From Terrihabitans soli (GTDB lineage: Bacteria; Pseudomonadota; Alphaproteobacteria; Rhizobiales; Methylopilaceae): a stretch of DNA of 64,000 bases. Where the stretch lies: positions 710,501 through 774,500 of the forward strand of contig NZ_AP023361.1 of assembly GCF_014191545.1 (NCBI RefSeq), in the 5' to 3' direction. A model generated the notes under the pieces. The model saw nothing but the letters and a program-made list of their open reading frames with translations. It was not told the DNA's origin and ran no database searches. Made by a program: the position numbers and the translations under genes. This document shows, piece after piece, positions 48,694 through 58,350 of the stretch; position 1 is the first letter of the stretch; each line of letters begins with the position of its first letter.

Positions 48694-50249
48694 CCATCAA
48701 GATTTACGTTCCGATCGATGTCGCTGCGCTCGCTTGCGGCGCCGACGAGGTCGTGCTCGCCATTCAGACCGAAGCGCTGAAGCGGGGACTGCCCGTTGAG
48801 ATCGTGCGCAACGGTTCGCGCGGCCTGCTGTGGCTGGAGCCGATGGTCGAGGTCGAAACGCCGAAAGGCCGTGTCGCCTATGGTCCGGTCGAAGCGTCGG
48901 ATGTGAAGGCGCTGTTCGACGACGGCTTTCATGAGGGCAAGGGCAAGCACAAGCTCCATATCGGTCTCATCGACCAGCATCCCTACCTCAAGAACCAGCA
49001 GCGCCTGACCTTTGCGCGCTGCGGCATCACCGATCCGCGTTCTCTCGAGGCCTATAAGGCGCTCGGCGGCTATAAGGGCCTCGAGAAAGCGATCAAGCTC
49101 GGTCCGAAAGATACGGTCGAAGAGGTCTTCAATTCGGGCCTGCGCGGTCGCGGCGGCGCCGGTTTCCCGACCGGCATCAAATGGCGCACGGTCGCGGCGG
49201 CAAAGGCCGACCGTAAATACGTCGTCATCAATGCCGACGAAGGCGATAGCGGCACCTTCTCCGATCGCATGATCATGGAAGGCGATCCCTTCGTGCTCAT
49301 CGAGGGCATGACGATCTGCGGCATGGCTGTGGGCGCCACCTATGGCTATGTCTATGTCCGCTCGGAATATCCGCACGCCATCAAGGCGCTGAACGATTGC
49401 ATCGCGATCGCGCGCAAGGCCGGCCTGCTCGGCAAGAAAGTGATGGGCTCGTCCTACGACTTCGATATGGAAGTCCGCATGGGGGCGGGCGCCTATGTCT
49501 GCGGCGAGGAAACCTCGCTCCTGGAATCGCTCGAAGGCAAGCGCGGCCTGGTTCGCGCCAAGCCGCCGCTGCCCGCCCTTGTCGGCGCGTTCGGCAAGCC
49601 GACCGTCATCAACAATGTCATGTCCATGGCATCGGTGCCGATCATCCTGTCGGAGGGCGGTAAGTACTATGCCGATTTCGGCATGGGCCGGTCGCGCGGC
49701 ACGATGCCCGTCCAGCTCGCCGGCAATCTGAAATATGGCGGTCTCGTCGAGATCGCCTTCGGCTGCACTCTCGGCTCGCTGGTCTATGACTATGGCGGTG
49801 GCACGGCTTCGGGCCGTCCGGAACGCGCCGTGCAGGTCGGCGGTCCGCTCGGCGCCTATCTGCCCACTTCGCTGTGGGAGACGCTGTTCGACTACGAGGA
49901 ATTCGCCAAGATCGGCGCCGGCGTCGGCCATGGCGGCATCGTGCTGTTCGACGACACGGTCGACATGCTGAAAATGGCGCGCTTTGCGATGGAGTTCTGC
50001 GCCATTGAGAGCTGCGGCAAGTGCACGCCCTGCCGCATCGGTTCGACCCGCGGCGCCGAGACTTTCGACAAGATCCGCGCCGGCATCGATGTCGAGAAGA
50101 ATCTCGCGCTCATCGGCGATCTCAGCGAGACCATGCGTCTCGGTTCGCTCTGCGCCCTTGGCGGCATGACGCCGTTCCCGGTCGATAGCGCCATGAAATA
50201 TTTCCCTGAGGACTTCCGCCGCGGGCAGAAGCTCCAGGCTGCGGAATAA
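48690..50249 (+). CDS. fdsB: NAD-dependent formate dehydrogenase beta subunit
   Basis: 519 residues. An N-terminal ~110-residue thioredoxin-like part is followed by the NuoF-like part. GLRGRGGAGFPTGIKWRTV binds NADH/FMN, GAGAYVCGEETSLLESLEG is conserved, and ESCGKCTPCRIGSTRG with a distal Cys ligates a 4Fe-4S cluster. Reduces NAD+ with electrons from formate. The start at 48690 overlaps fdsG. Confidence 0.95.
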   Translation: MTIKIYVPIDVAALACGADEVVLAIQTEALKRGLPVEIVRNGSRGLLWLEPMVEVETPKGRVAYGPVEASDVKALFDDGFHEGKGKHKLHIGLIDQHPYLKNQQRLTFARCGITDPRSLEAYKALGGYKGLEKAIKLGPKDTVEEVFNSGLRGRGGAGFPTGIKWRTVAAAKADRKYVVINADEGDSGTFSDRMIMEGDPFVLIEGMTICGMAVGATYGYVYVRSEYPHAIKALNDCIAIARKAGLLGKKVMGSSYDFDMEVRMGAGAYVCGEETSLLESLEGKRGLVRAKPPLPALVGAFGKPTVINNVMSMASVPIILSEGGKYYADFGMGRSRGTMPVQLAGNLKYGGLVEIAFGCTLGSLVYDYGGGTASGRPERAVQVGGPLGAYLPTSLWETLFDYEEFAKIGAGVGHGGIVLFDDTVDMLKMARFAMEFCAIESCGKCTPCRIGSTRGAETFDKIRAGIDVEKNLALIGDLSETMRLGSLCALGGMTPFPVDSAMKYFPEDFRRGQKLQAAE

Positions 50250-50263
50250 GAGGAGAGAAGGCC

Positions 50264-53119
50264 ATGTCACTCGTTGAGGAAATCGACTACGGGACGCCCC
50301 GGTCGCGTTCCGAAAATATGGTCACGCTGACCATTGACGGGTTTGAAGTGACGGTGCCGGAAGGCACCTCGATCATGCGCGCCGCGATGGAGGTCGGAAC
50401 GAAGATTCCGAAGCTCTGCGCGACCGACATGCTCGAAAGCTTCGGCTCCTGCCGTCTCTGCCTGATCGAGATCGAAGGCCGCGCGGGAACGCCCGCATCG
50501 TGCACGACGCCCGTCGCGCCTGGCATCAAGGTCGTCACGATGTCCGACCGCCTGCAGCGCCTGCGCAAGGGTGTGATGGAACTCTACATCTCCGACCATC
50601 CGCTCGACTGTCTGACCTGCTCGGCGAACGGCGATTGCGAACTTCAGGATATGGCCGGTGCCGTCGGTCTGCGCGATGTGCGCTTCGGCATGGATAATTA
50701 CAGCCATTTCGACAAGAAGTCCGATCTCTATATGGAGAAGGACGAGTCGAACCCGTACTTCACCTACGAGCCGTCGAAGTGCATCGTCTGCAATCGCTGC
50801 GTCCGCGCCTGCGAAGAAGTGCAGGGCACCTTCGCGCTGACGATTTCCGGCCGCGGCTTCAACAGCCGCGTGTCGCCCGGCATGCAGGAGCCTTTCCTGC
50901 AGTCCGAATGCGTCTCCTGCGGCGCCTGCGTGCAGGCCTGCCCGACCGCGACGCTGAACGAGAAGGCTGTCATCGAAATCGGTACTCCCGAACATTCGGT
51001 CGTGACGACCTGCGCCTATTGCGGTGTCGGCTGTTCCTTCAAGGCCGAAATGGCCGGCTCCAAGCTGGTGCGCATGGTGCCGTGGAAAGACGGCAAGGCG
51101 AATGAGGGCCATTCCTGCGTGAAGGGCCGTTTCGCATTCGGCTATTCCACGCACAAGGACCGCATCCTGAAGCCGATGATTCGCGCCAAGATCACCGATC
51201 CGTGGAAGGAAGTGTCCTGGGAAGAGGCGATCAATCACGCGGCCTCCGAGTTCAAGCGCATCCAGGCGACCTATGGCCGAGACTCGGTCGGCGGCATCAC
51301 CTCCTCGCGCTGCACGAACGAGGAGACCTATCTCGTTCAGAAGCTCATCCGCGCCGGGTTCGGCAACAACAATGTCGATACCTGCGCTCGTGTCTGCCAC
51401 TCGCCGACCGGCTATGGCCTGAGCGTCACGCTCGGCACCTCCGCCGGCACGCAGGACTTCAAATCGGTCGAACAGGCCGATGTCATCATGGTCATCGGCG
51501 CCAACCCGACCGACGGCCATCCGGTGTTCGCCTCGCGCATGAAGCATCGCCTCCGCCAGGGTGCGAAGCTCATCGTCGCCGACCCGCGCCGCATCGATCT
51601 CGTGAAGTCCCCGCACATCGCCGCCGATTTCCATCTTCCGCTGAAGCCCGGCACGAATGTCGCGTTCATCAATTCGATGGCGCATGTCATCGTGACGGAG
51701 GGGCTGATCGACGAGAAATATGTCCGCGAGCGCTGCGAAATCGCCGATTTCGAAAGCTGGGCGCGGATGGTCGCCGACGAGAAATACTCACCCGAGAACA
51801 TGGAGCAGTACACCGGTATTCCGGCGGCCAATCTCCGTGGTGCGGCGCGTCTTTACGCCACCGGCGGCAATGCAGCCATCTATTACGGCCTTGGCGTCAC
51901 CGAGCACAGCCAGGGCTCGACCATGGTGATGGGCATGGCGAACCTTGCCATGGCCACCGGCAATATCGGCAAGGAAGGCGCCGGCGTGAATCCGCTGCGC
52001 GGCCAGAACAATGTGCAGGGCTCGTGCGATATGGGCTCGTTCCCGCACGAACTGCCGGGCTATCGCCACGTCTCCGACGATGCGACGCGTGAAATGTTCG
52101 AAAGCCTGTGGGGCCGTCCGCTCTCCAACGAGCCGGGCCTGCGCATTCCGAACATGCTCGACGAGGCCATCGGCGGCCGGTTCAAGGGCATCTACATCCA
52201 GGGCGAAGACATCGTTCAGTCCGATCCGGACGCCCAGCACGTGGCGGGCGGTCTGTCGGCGATGGAATGCGTCGTGGTGCAGGATCTCTTCATCTGCGAG
52301 ACGGCGAAATATGCGCATGTCTTCCTGCCGGGTTCGTCCTTCCTCGAAAAGGACGGCACATTCACCAATGCCGAGCGGCGCATCAGCCGCGTCCGCAAGG
52401 TGGTGACCCCGATGGCCGGCTATGCCGACTGGGAAGTCACGCTCATGCTGGCCAAGGCGCTCGGCTATGAGATGAATTACAGCCACCCGTCCGAGATCAT
52501 GGATGAGATCGCGCGTCTGACGCCGACCTTCACCAATGTCTCGTTCGATCTGCTTGAAAAGGTCGGCTCGGTTCAGTGGCCGTGCAACGAGGCGGCGCCG
52601 CTCGGCACGCCGATGATGCATGTCGATCGCTTCGTCCGCGGCAAGGGCAAGTTCATGCTCACCGAATATGTGCCGACCGAGGAGCGCACGACGCACAAAT
52701 TCCCGCTCATCCTCACGACGGGCCGTATCCTTGCCCACTACAATGTCGGCGCCCAGACGCGGCGTACCGATAACGTGGCTTGGCATCCGGAAGACGTGCT
52801 GGAGATTCATCCCTTCGACGCGGAAAACCGCGGCCTTCGCGATGGAGATCTTGTGGCGATCCAGAGCCGCGTCGGCGAAGTGTCTTTGCGCGCCAAGATC
52901 ACCGACCGCATGCAGCCGGGCGTCGTCTACACCACGTTCCATCACCCGGTGACGGGCGCGAACGTGATTACGACCGATTACTCCGACTGGGCGACCAACT
53001 GCCCCGAATACAAGGTGACCGCCGTTGAGGTCCGCAAGACCAACGGTCCCTCGTACTGGCAGGAGAAGTTCCTGGAAGAAGAAATCTCGCTCACCCGTAT
53101 TCTCGACGCGGCGGAGTAA
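50264..53119 (+). CDS. fdsA: NAD-dependent formate dehydrogenase alpha (molybdenum) subunit
   Basis: 951 residues. The N-terminal 2Fe-2S ferredoxin includes FGSCRLCLIEIE. Fe-S motifs CIVCNRCVRAC and CVSCGACVQAC follow, then CAYCGVGC of the molybdopterin oxidoreductase. The active-site residue is Cys378 (CARVCHSPTGYG), so this is a Cys rather than selenocysteine enzyme. The C-terminal molydopterin-dinucleotide-binding domain is complete. Oxidises formate to CO2. 14 bp after fdsB, preceded by an AGGAGAG site. Confidence 0.96.
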   Translation: MSLVEEIDYGTPRSRSENMVTLTIDGFEVTVPEGTSIMRAAMEVGTKIPKLCATDMLESFGSCRLCLIEIEGRAGTPASCTTPVAPGIKVVTMSDRLQRLRKGVMELYISDHPLDCLTCSANGDCELQDMAGAVGLRDVRFGMDNYSHFDKKSDLYMEKDESNPYFTYEPSKCIVCNRCVRACEEVQGTFALTISGRGFNSRVSPGMQEPFLQSECVSCGACVQACPTATLNEKAVIEIGTPEHSVVTTCAYCGVGCSFKAEMAGSKLVRMVPWKDGKANEGHSCVKGRFAFGYSTHKDRILKPMIRAKITDPWKEVSWEEAINHAASEFKRIQATYGRDSVGGITSSRCTNEETYLVQKLIRAGFGNNNVDTCARVCHSPTGYGLSVTLGTSAGTQDFKSVEQADVIMVIGANPTDGHPVFASRMKHRLRQGAKLIVADPRRIDLVKSPHIAADFHLPLKPGTNVAFINSMAHVIVTEGLIDEKYVRERCEIADFESWARMVADEKYSPENMEQYTGIPAANLRGAARLYATGGNAAIYYGLGVTEHSQGSTMVMGMANLAMATGNIGKEGAGVNPLRGQNNVQGSCDMGSFPHELPGYRHVSDDATREMFESLWGRPLSNEPGLRIPNMLDEAIGGRFKGIYIQGEDIVQSDPDAQHVAGGLSAMECVVVQDLFICETAKYAHVFLPGSSFLEKDGTFTNAERRISRVRKVVTPMAGYADWEVTLMLAKALGYEMNYSHPSEIMDEIARLTPTFTNVSFDLLEKVGSVQWPCNEAAPLGTPMMHVDRFVRGKGKFMLTEYVPTEERTTHKFPLILTTGRILAHYNVGAQTRRTDNVAWHPEDVLEIHPFDAENRGLRDGDLVAIQSRVGEVSLRAKITDRMQPGVVYTTFHHPVTGANVITTDYSDWATNCPEYKVTAVEVRKTNGPSYWQEKFLEEEISLTRILDAAE

Positions 53120-53122
53120 GAC

Positions 53123-53416
53123 ATGGCCGGCGACAACACAAAGACGCTGGTTCGCATGGCGAACCAGATTGCCGACTTCTTCGCTCCCTATTCGGGCGAG
53201 CAATGCGTGTCGGGCGTCCAGACTCATATCAAGAAGTTCTGGTCGCCGGTGATGCGACGCGATCTTGCGGCGCATATCGAGCATGGCGGCGAGGGCCTGC
53301 GCCCGGCGGTGATCGAAGCCTTCCATCGTATGACTCAGTCGCAGACGGCCAGCCCGACCCATAAGGGCGTGCCGAGCCCCTCCGAAACCGGCCAGATGGC
53401 CAGCGACGCGGGCTGA
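53123..53416 (+). CDS. fdsD: NAD-dependent formate dehydrogenase delta subunit
   Basis: 97 residues. LVRMANQIADFFAPYSGEQC, then HIKKFWSPVMRRDLAAHIE, is the FdsD signature. The small accessory subunit is needed for full activity. 3 bp after fdsA. Confidence 0.92.
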   Translation: MAGDNTKTLVRMANQIADFFAPYSGEQCVSGVQTHIKKFWSPVMRRDLAAHIEHGGEGLRPAVIEAFHRMTQSQTASPTHKGVPSPSETGQMASDAG

Positions 53417-53432
53417 TCCGCGCGAGGCGGCG

Positions 53433-53690
53433 ATGGCCGATTTTGACGATTGGGACAAGAACGAGCAGGGCCATTTGAAGCTGTGGCCCTTTCTCGGTTT
53501 CACGACGGCCGTCTTCGCCAATGAGCGCGGCGGGCTTCGGCTTGAAGTCGGTGCACCGCCCAAGCCCGGCCAGCCCACGGCCGCCGTGCAGGTGGCTTTC
53601 AGCGAACGCGAACTGCGTCAGCTCGCCGAAGCGCTGACCGATGTTGCCAACCGTCTGGCGGCGTCAAAGAAAGAAGGCGGCCATGCCTAA
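53433..53690 (+). CDS. Unknown small protein in the fds operon
   Basis: 85 residues (MADFDDWDKNEQGHLKLWPF). The middle carries GLRLEVGAPPKPGQPTAAVQ, the end a helical VAFSERELRQLAEALTDVAN. It lies between fdsD and fdhD, overlapping fdhD by 8 bp. I recognise no family. An assembly or regulatory role in formate dehydrogenase maturation is a positional inference. Confidence 0.75.
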   Translation: MADFDDWDKNEQGHLKLWPFLGFTTAVFANERGGLRLEVGAPPKPGQPTAAVQVAFSERELRQLAEALTDVANRLAASKKEGGHA

Positions 53691-54501
53691 TCCGATCGAG
53701 CGCGTAAGGCGCACGGTATGGAAGGGCGACAGCTTCACGGTTGCCGAGCGCCCGATTCCGAACGAGGTGGCAATCGCCATTACCTATGGCGGCTCGACGC
53801 AGGCCGTGATGATGGCAACGCCCGCGGATTTTGAGGACTTTGCCGTCGGCTTCAGCACCACCGAGGGCCTGATCCGGACACCGAAAGACATTACCTCGCT
53901 CGAGGTCATCGAGGAGGCGGAAGGCGTCGAGCTGCGCATGTGGCTCGTGCCCGAACTTGCCGAGACCTATTCGCGACGGAGGCGCCTACTTGCCGGTCCC
54001 ACGGGCTGCGGGCTGTGCGGCATCGAAAGCCTGACGGAAGCGGTGAAGGCGCCGGCGGCGGTTTCGGCGGCCGGGCATCTAAGACCGCAAGACATTGTTG
54101 CCGCCATGGCCGCGCTTCCCGCCCGGCAGGTGTTGAACGAAGAAGCCCGCGCCATCCATGCCGCCGGCTTCTGGACACCGGGCGAGGGGCTTGTTGCCGT
54201 GCGCGAGGATGTCGGCCGTCATAACGCGCTCGACAAGCTGGTCGGACATCTGGTGCGCTCGGAGCGCTCGGCCAAAGACGGTCTTATCGTACTTACGAGC
54301 CGCGTCTCGGTCGAGATGGTGCAGAAGGCGGCCGCCATTGGCGCGCCGGTCATTGCCGCCGTCTCGGCGCCGACGGCGCTTGCGGTGAAAATGGCGGAGG
54401 AAGCGGGGATCACTTTGATCGCGATTGCCCGCGGCGACAGTTTCGAAGTCTTCACCCATGCCGGGCGCATCGGCTCAGGGGCAGCCTCAAGCGCCGCCTG
54501 A
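53683..54501 (+). CDS. fdhD: Formate dehydrogenase sulfurtransferase FdhD (FdsC)
   Basis: 272 residues from ATG 53683. GPTGCGLCGIESL holds the conserved Cys pair that carries sulfur, and GLVAVREDVGRHNALDKLVG and GLIVLTSRVSVEMVQKAAAI are FdhD blocks. Delivers sulfur from a cysteine desulfurase to the molybdenum cofactor of FdsA. It is the fdsC of related operons. Overlaps the preceding gene. Confidence 0.95.
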   Translation: MPNPIERVRRTVWKGDSFTVAERPIPNEVAIAITYGGSTQAVMMATPADFEDFAVGFSTTEGLIRTPKDITSLEVIEEAEGVELRMWLVPELAETYSRRRRLLAGPTGCGLCGIESLTEAVKAPAAVSAAGHLRPQDIVAAMAALPARQVLNEEARAIHAAGFWTPGEGLVAVREDVGRHNALDKLVGHLVRSERSAKDGLIVLTSRVSVEMVQKAAAIGAPVIAAVSAPTALAVKMAEEAGITLIAIARGDSFEVFTHAGRIGSGAASSAA

Positions 54502-54583
54502 GGGCAGTTATCGGCGTTTGATTGCGATCAATGCATCAGCCCGGGCGGTGCTTGAAAATGGCCTTCTCGCACGGAGAAGGGCC

Positions 54584-54709
54584 ATGCCTCTCGAAACCAA
54601 GATCGTTCTCGCCGTCGTACTTTCGGCGTTCTTCTTTTTCGCTTTCATTCTCGAACGGGCCAGCCGTCAGACGCAGAAAATTCTGCGGGAGAAAGAAAAG
54701 CGCGCCTGA
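54584..54709 (+). CDS. 41-residue membrane protein
   Basis: ATG 54584 follows a GGAGAAGGG site. MPLETKIVLAVVLSAFFFFA is one transmembrane helix, then a basic coiled tail (LERASRQTQKILREKEKRA). The stop touches the converging surA-like gene. Function unknown; probably a small cell-envelope protein. Confidence 0.6.
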   Translation: MPLETKIVLAVVLSAFFFFAFILERASRQTQKILREKEKRA

Positions 54710-55654
54710 TTATTTGTAGATGATCAGGGCGCGCTTGCGCAGATCGGCGACAAATTTATCGAGTTCGGCTTTGCCGGTTTCCTGCGCGAGTTCACTCTGA
54801 ACTTCGTTTCGCAGGGCAGAATCGTCAGCCACTTCCTGCTTGTCGCAGATCACGATGACTTCGACGCCGTTCGGCGTCGTATCGGGCTTCGTCGTCTGGC
54901 CGATCTTCATCGCCGCCAGCTGATCGCGAAAATCTCCCGGCAGCTGGGCACTCATGCGTGTCACCGGCGGTTTCACCGCCGTCTCACGCAGTTCCTTGGC
55001 GAGATTGATCGCCTGCGCGCAATCGGTCACGCGGCGGCGGAAGCCCTCGGCTTCGCTCTTGCGTTGATTGATCTGCGCCGGGCTCGCCGTTTTCTGCGTG
55101 ATGAAGATGATCTGCTGGATGTTGTAGCGGTAGGCGGCGCCTTCGCCTCCGGTCTTCTTCGCGGTGATCCCGGCGGCGATTTCCTTTTCGCTGACGCCGG
55201 TCGCGGTGCGCGACAGCATGCCCATCATCTTACGCTGCAAAAGCGTCGCACGGATCTCGGCCTTGAAGGCGCGTGTCGACGCGCCGGTCTGCGCCAGAGC
55301 CTGGCCGAGCTGCTCGGGGCTTAGCTTGGCGTTGGCGCCGATGGCGTTGAAGCGGGCATCGACTTCGGTGTCGGCGATCTTGATCTGGCGGCGGGACGCT
55401 TCGGCAAATAGCAGCTGCTGGTCGATGAGCTGGTCGAGCGCCGCGCGCGCGGCGATATCCTGCTTCTTCATCAGACGGATGACGGCGCGCCGCTCGGCGA
55501 CCTCGGTCGAGGTGATCGGGGTATTGTTGACGAGCGCGACAATCGAGGTTTGCGCCGCAGCGCTCCCCGAGCCGAGGCCCGTCGCCGTCAGCAGTATGAT
55601 CGCCCCGAGCCAGAAAGCGGCGCGGCGGCGGAGGCCGTTGATAGTGATGCTCAT
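54710..55654 (-). CDS. SurA-like periplasmic chaperone/peptidyl-prolyl isomerase
   Basis: 314 residues. A signal peptide (RAAFWLGAIILLTATGLGSG) is followed by the SurA N-terminal helical domain (TSIVALVNNTPITSTEVAER, then DIAARAALDQLIDQQLLFAE). One rotamase-like domain follows in the middle, with a less conserved C-terminal helix. Helps outer-membrane protein folding. Only one degenerate parvulin-like domain is apparent. Confidence 0.85.
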   Translation of the reverse strand: MSITINGLRRRAAFWLGAIILLTATGLGSGSAAAQTSIVALVNNTPITSTEVAERRAVIRLMKKQDIAARAALDQLIDQQLLFAEASRRQIKIADTEVDARFNAIGANAKLSPEQLGQALAQTGASTRAFKAEIRATLLQRKMMGMLSRTATGVSEKEIAAGITAKKTGGEGAAYRYNIQQIIFITQKTASPAQINQRKSEAEGFRRRVTDCAQAINLAKELRETAVKPPVTRMSAQLPGDFRDQLAAMKIGQTTKPDTTPNGVEVIVICDKQEVADDSALRNEVQSELAQETGKAELDKFVADLRKRALIIYK

Positions 55655-55772
55655 AAGTTCCAGTCCCGTGCGGCTCCTGCACCCCTCTAGACGGATGCAA
55701 CATCACCGAGATTTTGGCAATTCGGGGGTCGCGCCGCCCAAAACCTTTGTGGGGAGAGATTAACGGGAATTT

Positions 55773-56633
55773 TTAACGGGCGGGGGCACCGGAAGGGCCG
55801 CCGAACAGCCAGCCGAGCCCCAGGCGGCTGCGCGCCTGCCGGTGCGGCTCCGGATAGAGCTCCGGCCCGGCCGAGGCGGTTTTGGGGTCCTGGCGGGCTG
55901 CGGCCTCGCCCAGAGCCCGGACCGCCGGGTCAGGGTGCTGTCTGAGGGAAGGAATAATGGCGGCTACGAACTCATCGTCGCCTTCTTCGATGGAGCGGGC
56001 GAGCCAGACCAGCGCCTGGTCGATATCGCCGTCATCGGCAAGGACCCGGCCAAGATTGAACTGCCCCCAGCAATCGCCGGCCTCGGCGGCCTTGCGGAAC
56101 CAACCGATGGCATTGTCGACGCTTTTGGGCATCTCCCAGCCTTCTTCGCAGAAGCGGCCGACAACATTCATGCTTTTGGCATGGCCGGCCTTGGCGGCGA
56201 CAAGATGCCAGCCCAGACCCTCGCGGCGCTCGGCCGGGCTCGGCTGTCCGGCGAGAAGGATCTGACCAAGATTGTACTGGGCGGACGCATAGTTCTTCCG
56301 GGACGCCTGACGGTAATAGGAGGCGGCGTTGTGCCGGTTCACCGGCACGCCCCAGCCGAATTCGTGGCAGCGGCCCAGCATATTGATGGCTTCCGGATCG
56401 CCGGTTTCGGCCGCGACCGCAAACCACCGGCAGGCCGAAGCCTGATCGACCGGCACGCCATGACCGTGCAGCAGCATGCGCGCAAAGGTCAGCTGGGCGG
56501 AGAGCAGTCCGTATTTGGCAGCGGATTCAACAAGCCGCGCACCAATCTGCGGGCTCTTCTCGACGAGAGCCCGCAATTCATCGCCGGATACGGCGCGCAA
56601 TTCGTCAGCGGATTTCGGACGCGCGAAAACCAT
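55773..56633 (-). CDS. Sel1-repeat (SLR) protein
   Basis: 286 residues with four or five Sel1-like helical repeats, for example RMLLHGHGVPVDQASACRWF, then LGRCHEFGWGVPVNRHNAAS and VVGRFCEEGWEMPKSVDNAI. No signal peptide is clear. A scaffold-type protein-interaction role. The 118 bp between it and the surA-like start hold no gene. Confidence 0.88.
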   Translation of the reverse strand: MVFARPKSADELRAVSGDELRALVEKSPQIGARLVESAAKYGLLSAQLTFARMLLHGHGVPVDQASACRWFAVAAETGDPEAINMLGRCHEFGWGVPVNRHNAASYYRQASRKNYASAQYNLGQILLAGQPSPAERREGLGWHLVAAKAGHAKSMNVVGRFCEEGWEMPKSVDNAIGWFRKAAEAGDCWGQFNLGRVLADDGDIDQALVWLARSIEEGDDEFVAAIIPSLRQHPDPAVRALGEAAARQDPKTASAGPELYPEPHRQARSRLGLGWLFGGPSGAPAR

Positions 56634-56974
56634 TTGAATTCAAATCCGGACTTGGAAGGGGCACTGACGGCCGCCGTCTACGCCGGCGATAAGCAGGGTG
56701 ATACGCAACTGCATGATGGTGGCCCGTTCGGTCCGCGATCACTAACTCAGAGCACCGTACCCGCAGACATCGCGAAGAAAAAGACTTGACGATGCACTAT
56801 CGCATTGCGGATACGCGCGATGCCGCGCGTCCGGCCGCCATCTGCGTGGAATTTCATGCTGTTGTCGCAATACGTGAATGCTGAACAAAATTTGTGCAAG
56901 CACGTATGTACCCAGCGCTTCCAGAGCCCCGGAACGATCCGGTGGCGGCAAAGCGGCCCGTTAAGGATTCCTGC
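56634..56974. other. 341-bp intergenic region, no convincing gene
   Basis: Between the Sel1-repeat gene start and the 3' end of the TonB gene, both leftward. Short frames are present on both strands but lack ribosome sites and coding-like sequence. A cluster of GCGCGAT repeats near 56810-56830 is of uncertain meaning. It presumably carries the Sel1 gene promoter. Confidence 0.5.
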
Positions 56975-57769
56975 TTAGCGGAAATTGATCGGGACGCCCA
57001 AATTTATCGGCGCCGGAATGCCTTCCGGGATCGGCGGAAGTCCGGCGCTGGCCACCGTCGTGCGTGCGGCGCTGTCGAGGACGGCGGCGCCTGACGAGCG
57101 GGAGAGGCGAAGTCCGGTTATGTCGCCCGAGCGGGTGATGGTGAAGGCGACATAGGCGATGCCTTTGCCTCCGCCGGACGGAATTTTCTTGTTGCGCTCA
57201 ATGGCGGATCGCACGCGAGCGAGATAGGCGTTGATCTCGCTCGGGCTGGCGCTCGCGCCGCGGCCTGAGACTTCTGATTTCGTCGTCGCGGCAGCAGCGG
57301 CGGCCGGGCTCGGCGTGACGGCCTGAGGCGTCGGCTTTTTCTTTTTTTCCTTCTGCTGTTTCGGCGCGATAATGACTTCGGCCTCCTCGGCCTTCGGCAC
57401 TTCCGCGACTTCCTCTTTGATCAGCGGCTCGGGCGCCGGCTCGACCTCCTCGACAACCTCTTCCTCCTTCGTCGGCTCTTCGGGAGGCGTCGGCGGTTGC
57501 GGCGTCTGCGGCACCAATTCCTTGGTAACGCCGGCTTGATCGGCGCTGGCCTGCGAATAGGCGGCGGCAAGATCGATCGTGATGGTCATCTCGCCGGGGG
57601 GAGCGAGAGGCTCCGGCGGTTCCCAATAGACGAGGCTAAGTGCGGTCGAGGCATGCAGCAGCACGGCGGCGCCGAAAGCCACACCGAGACGCACGCGATC
57701 GCGGCGGACAAGCCGCTCTTCCAGGGCATGGGGTGAGGTTTCGAGGACGCGCCGTCCCGCTTTGCTCAC
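56975..57769 (-). CDS. TonB-family energy transducer
   Basis: 264 residues. One N-terminal membrane anchor (VAFGAAVLLHASTALSLVYW, about 28-47), a Pro/Glu/Lys-rich periplasmic spacer (PQPPTPPEEPTKEEEVVEEV), and a C-terminal TonB-type domain (AYVAFTITRSGDITGLRLSR, then AGLPPIPEGIP). Couples the ExbBD proton motor to outer-membrane receptors. Follows exbD with ATGA-type overlap. Confidence 0.88.
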   Translation of the reverse strand: MSKAGRRVLETSPHALEERLVRRDRVRLGVAFGAAVLLHASTALSLVYWEPPEPLAPPGEMTITIDLAAAYSQASADQAGVTKELVPQTPQPPTPPEEPTKEEEVVEEVEPAPEPLIKEEVAEVPKAEEAEVIIAPKQQKEKKKKPTPQAVTPSPAAAAAATTKSEVSGRGASASPSEINAYLARVRSAIERNKKIPSGGGKGIAYVAFTITRSGDITGLRLSRSSGAAVLDSAARTTVASAGLPPIPEGIPAPINLGVPINFR

Positions 57770-58350
57770 GGTGTTGCCGGCTCCGCGGGAGTGACGGCCG
57801 ACGGCGGGATCGGCGGATGCTGGTCCGGCATCGGCGAAGCCGGTGCCGCCGCGGCAGGCGCACTATTGGTCTCGCCGGCGGGAGCCGGGGTGAGCGGAGT
57901 GGGCACCGCCTGAGCTGCGCCGGGAGCTTTTTCGGCGATCAGAGAAACCTTACGGAAGCCGGCGCTCGAAATCTGGCCCATGACTTCCATCAGGCGGCCA
58001 TACTGGATTTCCTTGTCGCCGCGCACGAGGACAACCTGTTCGGCATCCTGCGTGGCAAGTCCCGTCAGGCGCTCGACGATCGCCGTTTCCGCCAGCTCTT
58101 CCTTGTCGAGGAAGACTTTGCCTTCCTTATCGATGGAGACGACGATCGGCTCTTTCGGCTCCTGGGCTTTTGCGGCGGCGCTTTTGGGCAGTTGCAGCGG
58201 CACGCCGACTGTCATCAGCGGTGCGGCCACCATAAAGACGATGAGCAGCACCAGCATGACGTCGACAAGCGGCGTAACATTGATGTCGGAGATCGGACGG
58301 AATCCGTCCTCTTCGTCCCAGCCGCCCCCGCCGGTGAACGAAGCGCCCAT
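57766..58350 (-). CDS. exbD: ExbD/TolR-family biopolymer transporter
   Basis: 194 residues. The membrane segment with the critical Asp is INVTPLVDVMLVLLIVFMVA (about 24-43), and the periplasmic ExbD domain follows (EPIVVSIDKEGKVFLDKEEL). An extra C-terminal Ala/Pro-rich tail of about 55 residues is unusual. Overlaps exbB by TAATG. Confidence 0.92.
   Translation of the reverse strand: MGASFTGGGGWDEEDGFRPISDINVTPLVDVMLVLLIVFMVAAPLMTVGVPLQLPKSAAAKAQEPKEPIVVSIDKEGKVFLDKEELAETAIVERLTGLATQDAEQVVLVRGDKEIQYGRLMEVMGQISSAGFRKVSLIAEKAPGAAQAVPTPLTPAPAGETNSAPAAAAPASPMPDQHPPIPPSAVTPAEPATP

Noticed and set aside
51389-51400. Selenocysteine in formate dehydrogenase
   Set aside because: The active-site codon is TGC (Cys378); no in-frame TGA is present.
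56742-56951. 69-codon leftward frame in the gap before the TonB gene
   Set aside because: No ribosome site, no recognisable sequence and no neighbour coupling.
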